The position numbers and the translations under genes are program-made. This document shows positions 18,581 to 26,970 of a stretch of 64,000 nucleotides of DNA, piece after piece. Numbering within the stretch: the first letter of the stretch is position 1; every line of letters starts with the position of its first letter. The notes under the pieces were generated by a model, which saw nothing but the letters and a program-made list of their open reading frames with translations, was not told where the DNA came from and searched no databases. The stretch is from Ideonella_A intermedia_A (GTDB taxonomy: Bacteria; Pseudomonadota; Gammaproteobacteria; Burkholderiales; Burkholderiaceae_C), in contig CALRPU020000001.1 of the NCBI GenBank assembly GCA_943370175.1, positions 241,370 through 305,369 on the forward strand, written 5' to 3'.

Positions 18581-19579
18581 TCAGGACGTCGTGCGGGCCA
18601 GCCCCAGACGCTCCACCGCGGCGCGTTCGGTGGCGTAGACCTCGCGCATCGAGCGCGCATAGTCTTCGGGCCCCAGGTAATTGGGTTCCTGGTCGTAGCG
18701 CGCCAGTTCGGCGAGGTGGGCGGGGTCGAACAGCGCGGCCTTCAGCGCGTCGTGCAGGATCTGCACCACCGCCGGCGACATGCCGCGCGGGCCGCACAGG
18801 CCGTAGGGCGAGGTGGCCACGATGCCGTGGCCCAGCTCTTTCAGCGTGGGCACTTGCGGCCAGCGCTTGGTGCGGCGCTCGCCGAAGGTGGCCAGCAGGC
18901 GCAGCTGGCCCGAGTCGACGAAGGGCGCAAAGCCGGTGGAGTTGACGCCGGCCATCACCTGCCCCGAGGCCACGTTGATCATCTGTTCCGACGTGCCTTT
19001 GTAGGGCACGTGGATGTACTTCAGGTTGCGCTTGCCGAACAGGTCCTCCAGCACGAGGTGCGGCGTGGTGCCCAGGCCGTTGGTGGAGATGCTGAGCCGG
19101 CCGGGGTTGACGCGCGCGTACTCGAACAGGTCGTCCAGCGTGCGGAAGGGGCTGGCGGCCTGCACCACCACGCCAAAGGTCACGCCCGTGAGCTGGATGA
19201 TGGGCGTCAGGTCGCGCAGCGGGTCCCACAGCACCTTCTGCGTGTGCACCGCGCGGAACACCGGCTGCGGCACCTGGCCGATGGTGTAGCCATCGGGCGC
19301 GGCCTGCTGCAGCACGGGCATGACCAGCGTGCCGCCGGCGCCGGCGCGGTTTTCGGTCAGCACCTTCTGGCTGAGGTGGTGGCTGGCCTGCTCGGCCAGC
19401 ACCCGCATCGTCAGGTCGGTGGCGCCGCCCGCGGGCCAAGGCACCCACAGGCTGACGGGGCGCGCCGGAAAGCCGTCGCTGCCGCTGCGCGCGCGGGCGA
19501 GTGCCGGCAGGCCGATGGCGCTGGCCACGGCGGCCGTGATGAGCTGGCGGCGGTTCGGGCCGCGGCGCGGTGAGTTCAT
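18581..19579 (-). CDS. Bug-family tripartite tricarboxylate transporter binding protein
   Basis: This 332-residue periplasmic protein belongs to the Bug (TctC) family, which captures small carboxylates. It has an export signal with consecutive arginines (PNRRQLITAAVASAIGLPALARA), then FPARPVSLWVPWPAGGATDL, LVMPVLQQAAPDGYT and YIHVPYKGTSEQM, all standard for the family. No TctA/TctB membrane genes are nearby, which is common for Bug proteins in Burkholderiales. It is the last gene of the ten-gene minus-strand run and overlaps the lipoprotein gene by 4 bp (ATGA at 19576-19579); an alternative ATG at 19585 adds two residues. A carboxylate product of alcohol oxidation is a plausible ligand, by context only. 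Confidence 0.9.
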   Translation of the reverse strand: MNSPRRGPNRRQLITAAVASAIGLPALARARSGSDGFPARPVSLWVPWPAGGATDLTMRVLAEQASHHLSQKVLTENRAGAGGTLVMPVLQQAAPDGYTIGQVPQPVFRAVHTQKVLWDPLRDLTPIIQLTGVTFGVVVQAASPFRTLDDLFEYARVNPGRLSISTNGLGTTPHLVLEDLFGKRNLKYIHVPYKGTSEQMINVASGQVMAGVNSTGFAPFVDSGQLRLLATFGERRTKRWPQVPTLKELGHGIVATSPYGLCGPRGMSPAVVQILHDALKAALFDPAHLAELARYDQEPNYLGPEDYARSMREVYATERAAVERLGLARTTS

Positions 19580-20307
19580 TCCCATGACTGCAATTCCATC
19601 GTCAGGCGTCCGCCAATCAGGAAGCCGTTGCCGGCGGGTTCGCTGCGTTCCAACTTGGTCAAGCCTACGCCGGGGCAGTACCACTCCTGCGTGGTCAGTG
19701 GCATGTCCTTCCAGCCGGAGGTGGGATCGGCGTAAAGCCGCACGGTTGCGCTGCCCTTGACGCGCAGGCAGCGCTCGAAACGGCCGGCCGGGGTGTCCAC
19801 GCGCTCGTCGGTGGCCTCGATCTGGTACTGCATGGGGATGCTCGGGTGGCTGTAGCGGATTTCCCGCGGGAAATCATTGCGCCGTTGCAGCAGGTAGGCG
19901 GTGGTGCTGGCCTGCCACTGCGTGCCGGGCACGAATGGCGCCTTCAGCACGTGGCGCGGCGGTTGGTCGGGCTGCGGGTCGGCCTCGACGTCGGTCTTGG
20001 AGGCCACGCGCACGACGCCACTGGCGTCGCTGCGCAGCCAGTAGGTGACGCCGTTGTCACCCTGGCGCCGGAAGGCCGGGCCGCCCTCCAGGGCGTCGGC
20101 GCCGGTGGTGCGCAGGGTCAGCGTCTCGCGCTCGGTGGTGTTGTTCTCCAGCTCGGTGGTGAGGCGGTAGGTCCAGCGGTGGCCGGGCTCCAGCGGGAAC
20201 AGGGCGTCGCCGGCCGGCCGGCCGCTGCAGCCGGTCAGGCCGAACAGCGCGACCACGGCGGTGCCGGCCAGCGCGCGGATGCCAGGTCGGGTGGGGTGAC
20301 GGCTCAC
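19576..20307 (-). CDS. Lipoprotein of unknown function
   Basis: This 243-residue protein has a lipoprotein signal (hydrophobic AGTAVVALFGL then the lipobox LTGC, Cys27). The mature part looks like a compact beta-rich domain: FPLEPGHRWTYRLTTELE opens a repeated strand pattern, with APFVPGTQWQ and TPAGRFERCLRVKGSATV later. The wording resembles small domains seen in quinoprotein-associated or hypothetical outer-membrane lipoproteins, but I do not recognise a named family. It sits between the membrane protein gene (10-bp gap) and the Bug gene (4-bp overlap), so it is made with the proton-channel-like genes. Confidence 0.75.
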   Translation of the reverse strand: MSRHPTRPGIRALAGTAVVALFGLTGCSGRPAGDALFPLEPGHRWTYRLTTELENNTTERETLTLRTTGADALEGGPAFRRQGDNGVTYWLRSDASGVVRVASKTDVEADPQPDQPPRHVLKAPFVPGTQWQASTTAYLLQRRNDFPREIRYSHPSIPMQYQIEATDERVDTPAGRFERCLRVKGSATVRLYADPTSGWKDMPLTTQEWYCPGVGLTKLERSEPAGNGFLIGGRLTMELQSWE

Positions 20308-20317
20308 GGTGCGGGCC

Positions 20318-20812
20318 TCACTTCTCGGGCAGCTGTGCGCCAGGCAGGTCGCGGATCTTCACCACCTGCTCGTCATTGCCCGGGCGCAACCAGCTCACGC
20401 CGCCCTTGCCAGCACGCGGCTCGCTGGTGCCCATCTGGCTCACGCCCTGGCGGATCTTTTTCAGGCCTTCGTTGAGCATCGAGTGCAGGTCCTTGGCGTA
20501 CGGCAGCTTGTAGGCCCGGGGCTGCGCCACCGGCTTGCCGTTCTCGATGGCGTTGACCCACACGTACAGCGCGCCGGCCGTCTTGGTGCTGGGCTCCTCG
20601 ATCACGGCGGCCAGCAACACGAAGCGCTCGGGCAGCGCGTCGCTGCTAGGCCAGCCCCACATCTGGTGCACCAGCGCCTCGCCATAAAAGTAAAAGACCG
20701 TCACGCCCACCACGAGCATGCCCTTCAGCCAGGCCGGCCAGCGGGACCACAGCAAGGCCAGCGTGCACAGCAGCACGAGGCCGGTGAAACTCAGGACGAG
20801 CGCCAAGCTCAT
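20318..20812 (-). CDS. Small membrane protein of the ExbB/ExbD-like cluster
   Basis: This 164-residue protein has two N-terminal hydrophobic helices (residues 3-22 and 31-45) and a soluble C-terminal part that follows WGWPSSDALPERFVLLAAVI. It is rich in predicted strands and charged residues, probably periplasmic. I do not recognise the family. Its start codon overlaps the end of the ExbD-like gene by 4 bp (ATGA), so it is strictly co-translated with it. The co-occurrence suggests a third component of the predicted channel complex. Confidence 0.75.
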   Translation of the reverse strand: MSLALVLSFTGLVLLCTLALLWSRWPAWLKGMLVVGVTVFYFYGEALVHQMWGWPSSDALPERFVLLAAVIEEPSTKTAGALYVWVNAIENGKPVAQPRAYKLPYAKDLHSMLNEGLKKIRQGVSQMGTSEPRAGKGGVSWLRPGNDEQVVKIRDLPGAQLPEK

Positions 20813-21423
20813 AGGTTCTGCACCAGTTTCTTCGGGAGGGTGTTGACGTTGGTGACCTGCCCGTCGGGCAGCACCGTGAAGCGCACCGCGGTCGCCTCGT
20901 CGCCCTTGCGGGCCAGCGGCACGTTGCCGTAGAAGACCACGTCGGCCCGCGGGTTCACCTTGATGACGGTGACCGTGGCTTCCACCGGCTGGCCGTCCTT
21001 GGTCTCGTAGTACTGCAGGTTGACGGTGAACTCGCCGGGCTCGATGCCACGGATGGTCACCACCTCCTGGTTCAGCGGGTTCACGATCTCCTTGCCGTTG
21101 AGCAGGATCACGTCGTTGGCCAGGCCGCGGTCGTCTCGGTCCAGGTGCATCAGGCCCGCCTCGCGGGCGCGGTACCAGACCAGGTTGCCGCCCGGGTCCT
21201 GCACCCAGGTGTCGATGTCGTTCGGGTTGCGGTCGGGCCAGCTGACGTTGATGATGTACTCGGCCTTGGACGGGATGTCGCCGGCCTTCAGCGCCTTCGG
21301 GTTCATCGCCAGCAGGGCCACGATGAAGCAGAACACGAAGGCGATCAGCATGTTGAACAGCATGTCGTAGAAGGGGTCGACCTCCGCCTCTCGCGACAGC
21401 CGTGACGACGGGCGCTTGCGCAT
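20809..21423 (-). CDS. ExbD/MotB-like protein with periplasmic domain
   Basis: This 204-residue protein has one N-terminal helix in the sequence DPFYDMLFNMLIAFVFCFIV (residues 16-35). The Asp20 ahead of the helix is placed like the proton-carrying aspartate of ExbD, TolR and MotB. The rest (about 55-204) is periplasmic and beta-rich, with INVSWPDRNPNDIDTWVQDP and GEFTVNLQYYE. There is no OmpA-like peptidoglycan domain, so it differs from MotB and ZorB. It starts 3 bp after the ExbB-like gene ends and overlaps the next gene by 4 bp. A proton-conducting stator partner is inferred from these features. Confidence 0.72.
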   Translation of the reverse strand: MRKRPSSRLSREAEVDPFYDMLFNMLIAFVFCFIVALLAMNPKALKAGDIPSKAEYIINVSWPDRNPNDIDTWVQDPGGNLVWYRAREAGLMHLDRDDRGLANDVILLNGKEIVNPLNQEVVTIRGIEPGEFTVNLQYYETKDGQPVEATVTVIKVNPRADVVFYGNVPLARKGDEATAVRFTVLPDGQVTNVNTLPKKLVQNL

Positions 21424-21426
21424 GGT

Positions 21427-22206
21427 TCAGGCCCTGGGGGGCGCGCCGTCGAACGCCGCCGAGGCCGCATGGGCCGCGTCCAAGGCCAGCCCGTGGCGCT
21501 GGCAGTCGGCCACCAGCTGGTCGGCGTAGCGGTCCAGCCGGGTCAGCTGCAGGCCCAACACGATGTTGCCCACCAGGCCGACCATCGTGGTCAGCAGGGC
21601 CACGCCCAGGCCGGTGGTCAGGCTGCGCAGCAGATCTTGCGACTGGTTGGGGTCGAAGCTGGTGGTGTTGCCGATCTGCAGGGCAAGGATGGAGAAGCCG
21701 ATGACCTTGCCCAGCAAGCCCAGCTTCAGCTGAATGCCATTGACCCACCAGGCCGTGCTGTGCGGGCCGTGGGTGTGCTCCAGCAGCAGGTCCAGCGGGG
21801 CGCCGCTGTCGCGCCCGCCGGTGCGCAGCGTGCGCCAGTAGTCCGCGGCCCAGCCGGCGGCGGCGGGGTGGTCGGGCCCGCTCACGCGCGCCTGGTTCAG
21901 GGCCTGACGCTGCGCCTGCAGCTGGCGGCTGCGTTGCCCGCACCACAGCGTGGCGCCGGCAAAGACCAGCATGATCACCAGCGTGATGCCGGTCGGGTCG
22001 GCCTTGAGCAGCAGGTGGAACACCCCCTGCACGCCCAGCAGCCAGCTGGCGAACAGCAGCAGCCCGGCCAGGGCCATCCATTCCAGCCACAGCGGCTCGG
22101 GCAGCCGGTCGGCGTGCAGGCGGGCCGACGGCGCCGACCCGGCCCGCCCAGCGGCGCCCGCATTCGCCGCGGCGCCCACGCGCCGGCGCATCCAGAACGC
22201 CTTCAT
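21427..22206 (-). CDS. MotA/TolQ/ExbB-like proton channel protein
   Basis: This 259-residue protein has helices at about 42-61, 73-92, 162-182 and 194-216. The last pair matches the MotA_ExbB signature: LKLGLLGKVIGFSILALQI then LTTGLGVALLTTMVGLVGN, followed by an amphipathic RLDRYADQLV tail. It would form the multi-subunit channel around the ExbD-like protein encoded 3 bp downstream. Its ATG at 22206 directly abuts the stop codon of the ABC permease gene (TGA-ATG), so the channel genes belong to the PQQ-ABC operon. It has no long cytoplasmic tail of the ZorA kind. Confidence 0.75.
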   Translation of the reverse strand: MKAFWMRRRVGAAANAGAAGRAGSAPSARLHADRLPEPLWLEWMALAGLLLFASWLLGVQGVFHLLLKADPTGITLVIMLVFAGATLWCGQRSRQLQAQRQALNQARVSGPDHPAAAGWAADYWRTLRTGGRDSGAPLDLLLEHTHGPHSTAWWVNGIQLKLGLLGKVIGFSILALQIGNTTSFDPNQSQDLLRSLTTGLGVALLTTMVGLVGNIVLGLQLTRLDRYADQLVADCQRHGLALDAAHAASAAFDGAPPRA

Positions 22207-23082
22207 TCAGGGCCCCCGCTTGGTCAGGCCGCCGAAGCCGCGTTGCGGGTCATAGCCCCAGCACGCCAGGCCGAAGCACACGGCCAGCGTGCCCAGCACG
22301 ATCCAGGGCGCGAGGCCCGGGTCCTTGCCGTACAGCGCAAAGCGGATCCATTCCACTGCGTGGGTGAAGGGGTTGAACTGGGCCACGCGGTACACCCAGG
22401 TGGCGCCCGATTCCTCCAGTTTCCAAAGCGGGTACAGCGCGGTGGACAGGAAGTACATCGGGAAGATGACGAAGTTCATCGTGCCGGCGAAGTTCTCCAG
22501 TTGCTTGATGTAGACCGACAGCAGCAGGCCCAACGCGGCCAGCATCAGCGCCGCGGCGATGGTGGCCAGCAGGCCGTGCAGCAGCGCCCAGCCCTCGTAA
22601 GGCAGCACCACGCCGAGCAACGCGGCCACCAGCACGAAGGCCACCACCTGCACCAGGCTCAACAAGGACGTGGCCAGCAGCTTGGCCAGCAGCAGCCAGG
22701 CCCGTGGCAGCGGCGCGGTCAGCAGCAGGCGCATCAGGCCCATCTCGCGGTCGTAGACCATCGCCAGCGAGGACTGCATGCCGTTGAACAGCAGCACCAT
22801 GCCGATCAGCCCCGGGGCGATGTAGACGTCGTAGGGGATGTAGGTGTCGTAGGGCGGTGCGATGGCCACGCCGAACACGTTGCGGAACCCCGCCGCGAAC
22901 ACGGCCAGCCACAGCACCGGCCGCACCAGCGCCGACACCAGCCGCCCCTTTTGCTGCAGGAACTTCAGCAGCTCGCGGGCGACGATGGCCCACAGCGCCT
23001 GCAGCGCGTGGGGCAGGCCGCTGCGCCGCGCCAGGGGGGCATCGGCCGCGGTGGGCAAGGGCTCGCTGCGGGTGGCGGTCAC
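22207..23082 (-). CDS. ABC-2 type permease of PQQ-linked exporter
   Basis: This 291-residue permease has six membrane helices in the ABC-2 layout. The amphipathic start (ALWAIVARELLKFLQQKGRL) is typical, and the segment YIPYDVYIAPGLIGMVLLFN and the late FPMYFLSTALYPLW loop fit exporters of the NodJ/PQQ-ABC kind. The start is GTG 23082, overlapping the upstream stop (GTGA); no ATG fits better. It pairs with the ATPase at 25358-26143 and the other PQQ-dependent-catabolism genes. The substrate of this exporter group is not known; toxic alcohol or aldehyde-derived metabolites are a guess from context. Confidence 0.88.
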   Translation of the reverse strand: MTATRSEPLPTAADAPLARRSGLPHALQALWAIVARELLKFLQQKGRLVSALVRPVLWLAVFAAGFRNVFGVAIAPPYDTYIPYDVYIAPGLIGMVLLFNGMQSSLAMVYDREMGLMRLLLTAPLPRAWLLLAKLLATSLLSLVQVVAFVLVAALLGVVLPYEGWALLHGLLATIAAALMLAALGLLLSVYIKQLENFAGTMNFVIFPMYFLSTALYPLWKLEESGATWVYRVAQFNPFTHAVEWIRFALYGKDPGLAPWIVLGTLAVCFGLACWGYDPQRGFGGLTKRGP

Positions 23083-24269
23083 GGCTTGGCCTTGCAGGTG
23101 GATTCGGCCGCGTCGGTGCCGAGGGTGTCGAGGATGTTCTTCGGGTGCATCATGCCGTCCACCGGGGCGAGGGCCAGCACGCCCATGCCGTCGGTCATCA
23201 TCAAAGGTTGCCGCAGCTGGCGGTCCCAAGGGCGAAAGCTCAGCCGCACGCCCTTGAAGCCGTCGAGCGCGAACGCGGGGTCGGCAAAGGCCTTGGTGAG
23301 CGCGGCGCCGTCGGGCTTGGCCGCCGAGGTGAGCGCGGCCTGCAGCACGGCCTTGGTGGCGATGTAGGCCGCCCAGTCGGGGCCGGTCATGCGGCGCTTG
23401 GCGCTGCGCTCGAAGCGGCGGTCCAGTTGCGGCGCGCCGAAACGCTGAAAGCGCGCGCCCCAGGCCTCGGCCACCAGCCCCGCGTCGCCCACCACCGGGC
23501 GCGGCAGCGCGGTGTTGTAGGGCAGGCCGCGGGCGAACTCGCCGTCGCTGTCGACGACCCACACCACGTCGTACTCGCCGGCGGTGGCGCTGGTCAGCAG
23601 CAGCGCATTGCCCAGCTCGCGCTCGCGCGGGTCGCCCGACAGCTTGTAGGGTTTGGTTGCGACGACCTTCAAGCCATAACGCTTCAGGGCGGCCTGGGCC
23701 AGGGCCAGCCGGGCCTGGTCGTCCGGGCGCGGCCCGTGCAGCAGCAGCACGCGGCCCCACTTGCGGGCCACCAGGGTTTGCGCCACGGCGTCGGCGCGCA
23801 TGCGGTGGCCGGGCAGCGTGTGGTAAAGGTTGGGCAGGCAGGCCTGCTGGCGCGGGGCCTCGGCGCCGTCGCCTGCGTTCAGCAGCGGGATTTTCACCGC
23901 GCTGCCCGCGCTCACGATCCAGTCGGCCGGCAGGTCCAGCACCACGGCGCTGGCGCCGGCCTTTTCGAGTTGCTGCAGCGCCGCGCGGGCCGCGGCGGCG
24001 TCGGCCACCTCGCGGCGGTCCAGCGTCACCTTGAGCTTGGCGGCGTCGAGCTCGAACTGGCTTTCCTTGATGGCCATCTCGACCGCCTGCGACAAGGGCC
24101 CGCCCGGGTGGCCTGGGTAGGCTTGCTCGACCCGCTTGGGGTCCAGCCGCTCGTCGTCCTGGCGCTGGATGAAGCCCATGCGCAGGTCGGCCGCGTGCGC
24201 GGGCAGCGCGGTCCACAAGGCGCCCGCGGCGAGTGCCGCGGCCAGCAGCGGGGTGCGGCGCTCAGTCAT
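23079..24269 (-). CDS. PQQ-dependent-catabolism ABC substrate-binding protein
   Basis: This 396-residue periplasmic protein starts with a signal peptide (TPLLAAALAAGALWTALPAHA) and then has the type I binding-protein fold, with ADLRMGFIQRQDDERLDP, GGPLSQAVEMAIKESQFEL and LLNAGDGAEAPRQQACLPNL. It matches the branched-chain-like binding protein of the PQQ-dependent catabolism gene set (TIGR03863-type). The start at ATG 24269 overlaps the beta-propeller gene by 8 bp; an ATG at 24284 would add five residues. It is followed at once by the permease. An importer-style binding protein next to an exporter-style permease is the known oddity of this set. Confidence 0.88.
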   Translation of the reverse strand: MTERRTPLLAAALAAGALWTALPAHAADLRMGFIQRQDDERLDPKRVEQAYPGHPGGPLSQAVEMAIKESQFELDAAKLKVTLDRREVADAAAARAALQQLEKAGASAVVLDLPADWIVSAGSAVKIPLLNAGDGAEAPRQQACLPNLYHTLPGHRMRADAVAQTLVARKWGRVLLLHGPRPDDQARLALAQAALKRYGLKVVATKPYKLSGDPRERELGNALLLTSATAGEYDVVWVVDSDGEFARGLPYNTALPRPVVGDAGLVAEAWGARFQRFGAPQLDRRFERSAKRRMTGPDWAAYIATKAVLQAALTSAAKPDGAALTKAFADPAFALDGFKGVRLSFRPWDRQLRQPLMMTDGMGVLALAPVDGMMHPKNILDTLGTDAAESTCKAKP

Positions 24270-25293
24270 CCACGTAGACCCCATACGGCACCCGGCCCAC
24301 CGGCACGGTCTTCAGTGCCTTGCCGGCCACGGTGTCGATCACGGTCATGTCGTCGGACAGCCCGTTGACCACGTAAAGCCGGCTGCCGTCGCGGCTCTGG
24401 CCCACGCCCCAGGCGCGCTTGCCCACCAGCACCTGGCGGGTGGTCTTGCGGCTGGCGATGTCGACAAAAGCCACGTGGTTGGCCTTGCCCAGACCCACGT
24501 ACATGGTCTTGCCGTCGCGAGAGCGCTCGATGCCCACCGGCGTGATGTCGTCGGCGCGCATGCCCTTGACCTCGAACGGGACCGTGGCCACCACCGTGAG
24601 GTCCTTGGTCGAGATGATGCTGACGCTGGCGCCCAGCTCGCCGGTGACCCACAGCTCGCTGCCATCGGCGTTGAACGCGAAGCGCCGCGGGCGCTTGCCC
24701 ACCGGGATGTTCTTGACCACGGCGTAACTGCTGGCGTCGACCACGTGGACCATGTTGGCCACCTCCGAGGTCACGTAGATGCGCTTGCCGTCCGGCGACA
24801 CCTTCACACCCTCCGGCTCTTCGCCGATGGGCACGCTCTTGATCTGCTTCTTGGCCACCAGGTCGAAGACGTGCAGGGCGCCGTCTTCTTCTGCCGACAC
24901 GTAGGCCAGCTTGCCGTCGGGCGACAGGTCGAAGGCCTCGGGGTCGTCGCCGATGGGGATGCGGTCGACCGACTTGCGCGTGGCCAGGTCGATGACGTCG
25001 GCGCGACCGGAATCGCTGCAGGCCACCATCAGCCGCGTGCCGCCGGCCACCGGCTGCAGGTGGCGCGGGCGTTTGCAGGTGGCGATGGTGCCGGTCACCG
25101 CCAGGGTCTTCACGTCCACCAGCGTCAGCGTGTGGTCCTTTTCGCTGGTGACGTAGGCCAGGCCCGTGGGCGTGCGCGGTTGGGCCTGCACGGTGCTCGT
25201 GAGCGCCAGTGCCAGCGCCGGCGCGCCCAGAACGGCGGCCAAGGCAGCGGCGGTGGCGTGGTTGGAAAGGCGTGCCCGAGTGGATGCGCTCAT
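24262..25293 (-). CDS. YVTN/NHL-type beta-propeller of PQQ-catabolism set
   Basis: This 343-residue exported protein consists of a signal peptide (to about residue 35, TSTVQAQP) and about seven repeats of a YVTN-type blade. Examples are LAYVTSEKDHTLTLVDVKTL, KLAYVSAEEDGALHVFDL, RIYVTSEVANMVHVVDAS and RLYVVNGLSDDMTVIDTV. It matches the beta-propeller of the PQQ-dependent catabolism gene set (TIGR03866-type). It may scaffold or bind metal or quinoprotein partners in the periplasm. The start at ATG 25293 lies 64 bp after the ATPase gene, the largest gap in the run, so an extra promoter is possible there. Confidence 0.9.
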   Translation of the reverse strand: MSASTRARLSNHATAAALAAVLGAPALALALTSTVQAQPRTPTGLAYVTSEKDHTLTLVDVKTLAVTGTIATCKRPRHLQPVAGGTRLMVACSDSGRADVIDLATRKSVDRIPIGDDPEAFDLSPDGKLAYVSAEEDGALHVFDLVAKKQIKSVPIGEEPEGVKVSPDGKRIYVTSEVANMVHVVDASSYAVVKNIPVGKRPRRFAFNADGSELWVTGELGASVSIISTKDLTVVATVPFEVKGMRADDITPVGIERSRDGKTMYVGLGKANHVAFVDIASRKTTRQVLVGKRAWGVGQSRDGSRLYVVNGLSDDMTVIDTVAGKALKTVPVGRVPYGVYVDD

Positions 25294-25357
25294 GGTGATG
25301 GGGGTGCGGTGCACAGGTGGGGGAAGCATCGATTGAACAGGCGCCCGGCGCCAAAGT

Positions 25358-26143
25358 TCAGGGCATTCTTCCCGGCGGGCCCCCGGGCGAACCCTGAGTG
25401 GCTTGGATGAACGCGGCCTCCAGCGTGGGCCCGCCCAGCGCGGTGGTGACCTCGGCCGGTGTGCCGTCGCACAGCAGCCGGCCCTTGTGCAGCACGATGA
25501 CGCGGTCGGCGGACTCGGCCTCGGGCACCAGGTGGCTGGCCCACAGCACGCTGACCTGGCGCAGTCGAACTTCCTCGTGCAGGCCGTGCAGCAGGTCGCG
25601 GCGCGACTTGGGGTCCAGGCCCACCGTGGCCTCGTCCATCAGCAGCAGCTGCGGCCGGTGCAGCAGGGCCCGCACCAGCTCGACCTTGCGGCGGTTGCCA
25701 CCGGACAGTTCGCGCACGGCCCGGCCCAGGTCGGCGGTCAGGCCATAGCGCTGGGTTTCTTCGGCGATGCGCTGCGCGGCCACGGCGCGCGGCAGGCCGT
25801 GCAGGTCGGCCTGGAACTGCAGGTTGCGCGCGACCGTCAGGTCCAGGTCCAGCGACTGCTGCTGGAACACCACGCCAATGTGTGTCAAGGCCTTGCGCAC
25901 ACTGCTGCGCATCGACAAGCCGGCCACCTCGACGTCGCCCTCGTCCGCGGCGAACAGGCCGGTCAGCACCTGGAACAGCGTGGACTTGCCCGCCCCATTC
26001 GGCCCGAGCAGGGTGACGAAGCTGCCGCGGTCGACGGTGAAGCTGAGCTGGTCCAGCGCCACGCGGTCGCCGTAGCGCTTGGTCAGGCCTTGCACGGCCA
26101 GCATGGGGGCGGGGTGTTGACGGGTGGCATCAGCGGGGCTCAC
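25358..26143 (-). CDS. ABC exporter ATPase of PQQ-catabolism set
   Basis: This ATPase of about 250 residues has Walker A GPNGAGKST, Q-loop VFQQQSLDLDLTV, signature LSGGNRRKVELVRALL, Walker B LLLMDEATVGLD and the switch ASHLVPEAESADRV. It resembles the exporter ATPases of the PQQ-ABC (TIGR03864) and NodI type. The GTG at 26143 overlaps the pqqB-like stop as GTGA, giving 261 residues; the ATG at 26104 (MLAVQGLTKRYG) gives 248 and is also plausible. The gene drives export through the permease at 22207-23082. Confidence 0.88.
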   Translation of the reverse strand: MSPADATRQHPAPMLAVQGLTKRYGDRVALDQLSFTVDRGSFVTLLGPNGAGKSTLFQVLTGLFAADEGDVEVAGLSMRSSVRKALTHIGVVFQQQSLDLDLTVARNLQFQADLHGLPRAVAAQRIAEETQRYGLTADLGRAVRELSGGNRRKVELVRALLHRPQLLLMDEATVGLDPKSRRDLLHGLHEEVRLRQVSVLWASHLVPEAESADRVIVLHKGRLLCDGTPAEVTTALGGPTLEAAFIQATQGSPGGPPGRMP

Positions 26144-26913
26144 AACTCGATCTCCATGCCGTCGTACACGGCCTCCACGGGATGCGGGACGGGTGGGGCG
26201 CGGCCGGGGGTCACCTGCACCAGCACCTGCGCGCTGGCGGCGTCTTCCCCGGCCGGGGCCGCGCCGGGCCACCCACTGCCGTCCACCAGCAGGCAGTCGG
26301 CTTCCAGCAGGTGGGCCTGGATGCCGCCGCAACGCGGCACCGGACCCGGAGAGTAGAACAGACGCTGGCCGCTGCGCAGGTCTTCCACGACCACGGCGAT
26401 GTGGTCGCCGGCCTGTGCGTTCTGGTGGGCCGAGTGGGGTGGCAGCTCGCCGGGCACGGCCAGCGCGGTGAACCGCAGGCCGGCAACGCCGGGCACCGTG
26501 AAGTCCGCCTGAGCGGCGTCCCCCGCCACCGGCAGCACCTGCCAGCGGATGCCGCAGTAATGCTGCAGCACGTTGAGCAGGGGCAGCCCGGTGGTCAGGT
26601 CTTCGAACACGCCAGGCGTGGCGATGACGTTCAGCGGCGGGCCGTCGCGCAGGCCCAGCAGCCCGGCCACGTGGTCGATGTGGGCGTCCATCAGCACGAC
26701 CGCGGCGATGGGGCTCGCGCCGCTCGGCCGCGCGTGCAGCTGGGGCGTGCTGCGCCGTTGCTGGCCGATGTCCGACGAGGCGTTCAGCAACACCCAGCGC
26801 TCGCCGTCGTCGGACACGGCGATGGCGCTGTGCGTGCGCTGGGGGTCGGGCGCGCCTGCATTGCGTGCCGGGTGGCTGGCGGTGGTGCCACTGCCCAGGA
26901 CCAGGATCTTCAT
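26140..26913 (-). CDS. pqqB: PqqB-like metallo-beta-lactamase-fold protein, degenerate
   Basis: This 257-residue protein is clearly PqqB-like: MKILVLGS, WVLLNASSDIGQQ, VVLMDAHIDHVAGLLGLRDG, GVFEDLTTGLPLLNVLQHY and the C-terminal AVYDGMEIEL. Known PqqB proteins are about 300 residues. Two parts are missing: the N-terminal cysteine cluster usually read as WNCNCxxC (here TTASHPARNAGAP), and the late MGHxxxSG ... HINNTNP region that carries metal ligands. The DAHIDH core remains. Whether it still acts as a hydroxylase in PQQ formation is doubtful; it may have been re-used by this transport set. It heads the ten-gene run and is divergent from pip by 90 bp. Confidence 0.8.
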   Translation of the reverse strand: MKILVLGSGTTASHPARNAGAPDPQRTHSAIAVSDDGERWVLLNASSDIGQQRRSTPQLHARPSGASPIAAVVLMDAHIDHVAGLLGLRDGPPLNVIATPGVFEDLTTGLPLLNVLQHYCGIRWQVLPVAGDAAQADFTVPGVAGLRFTALAVPGELPPHSAHQNAQAGDHIAVVVEDLRSGQRLFYSPGPVPRCGGIQAHLLEADCLLVDGSGWPGAAPAGEDAASAQVLVQVTPGRAPPVPHPVEAVYDGMEIEL

Positions 26914-26928
26914 GAACGATGCAGAAAG

Positions 26929-26966
26929 GCGGTGCGGGAAACGCGGTGCGGGAGCAGGCGGTGCGG
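26929..26966. promoter_or_regulatory. Three direct repeats in the pqqB-like/pip intergenic region
   Basis: The 9-mer GCGGTGCGG occurs three times, at 26929-26937, 26943-26951 and 26958-26966, with start-to-start spacing of 14 and 15 bases. The intergenic region is only 90 bp and serves two divergent genes. Such spacing is not an exact helical turn, so they could be binding sites for an activator or only local duplication. Confidence 0.4.
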
Positions 26967-26970
26967 AAAA

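Noticed and set aside
20318..22206. Zorya-type anti-phage system
   Set aside because: The MotA-like and ExbD-like genes recall ZorA and ZorB, but there is no long ZorA tail, no OmpA domain and no ZorC, ZorD or ZorE. The operon context is PQQ metabolism.
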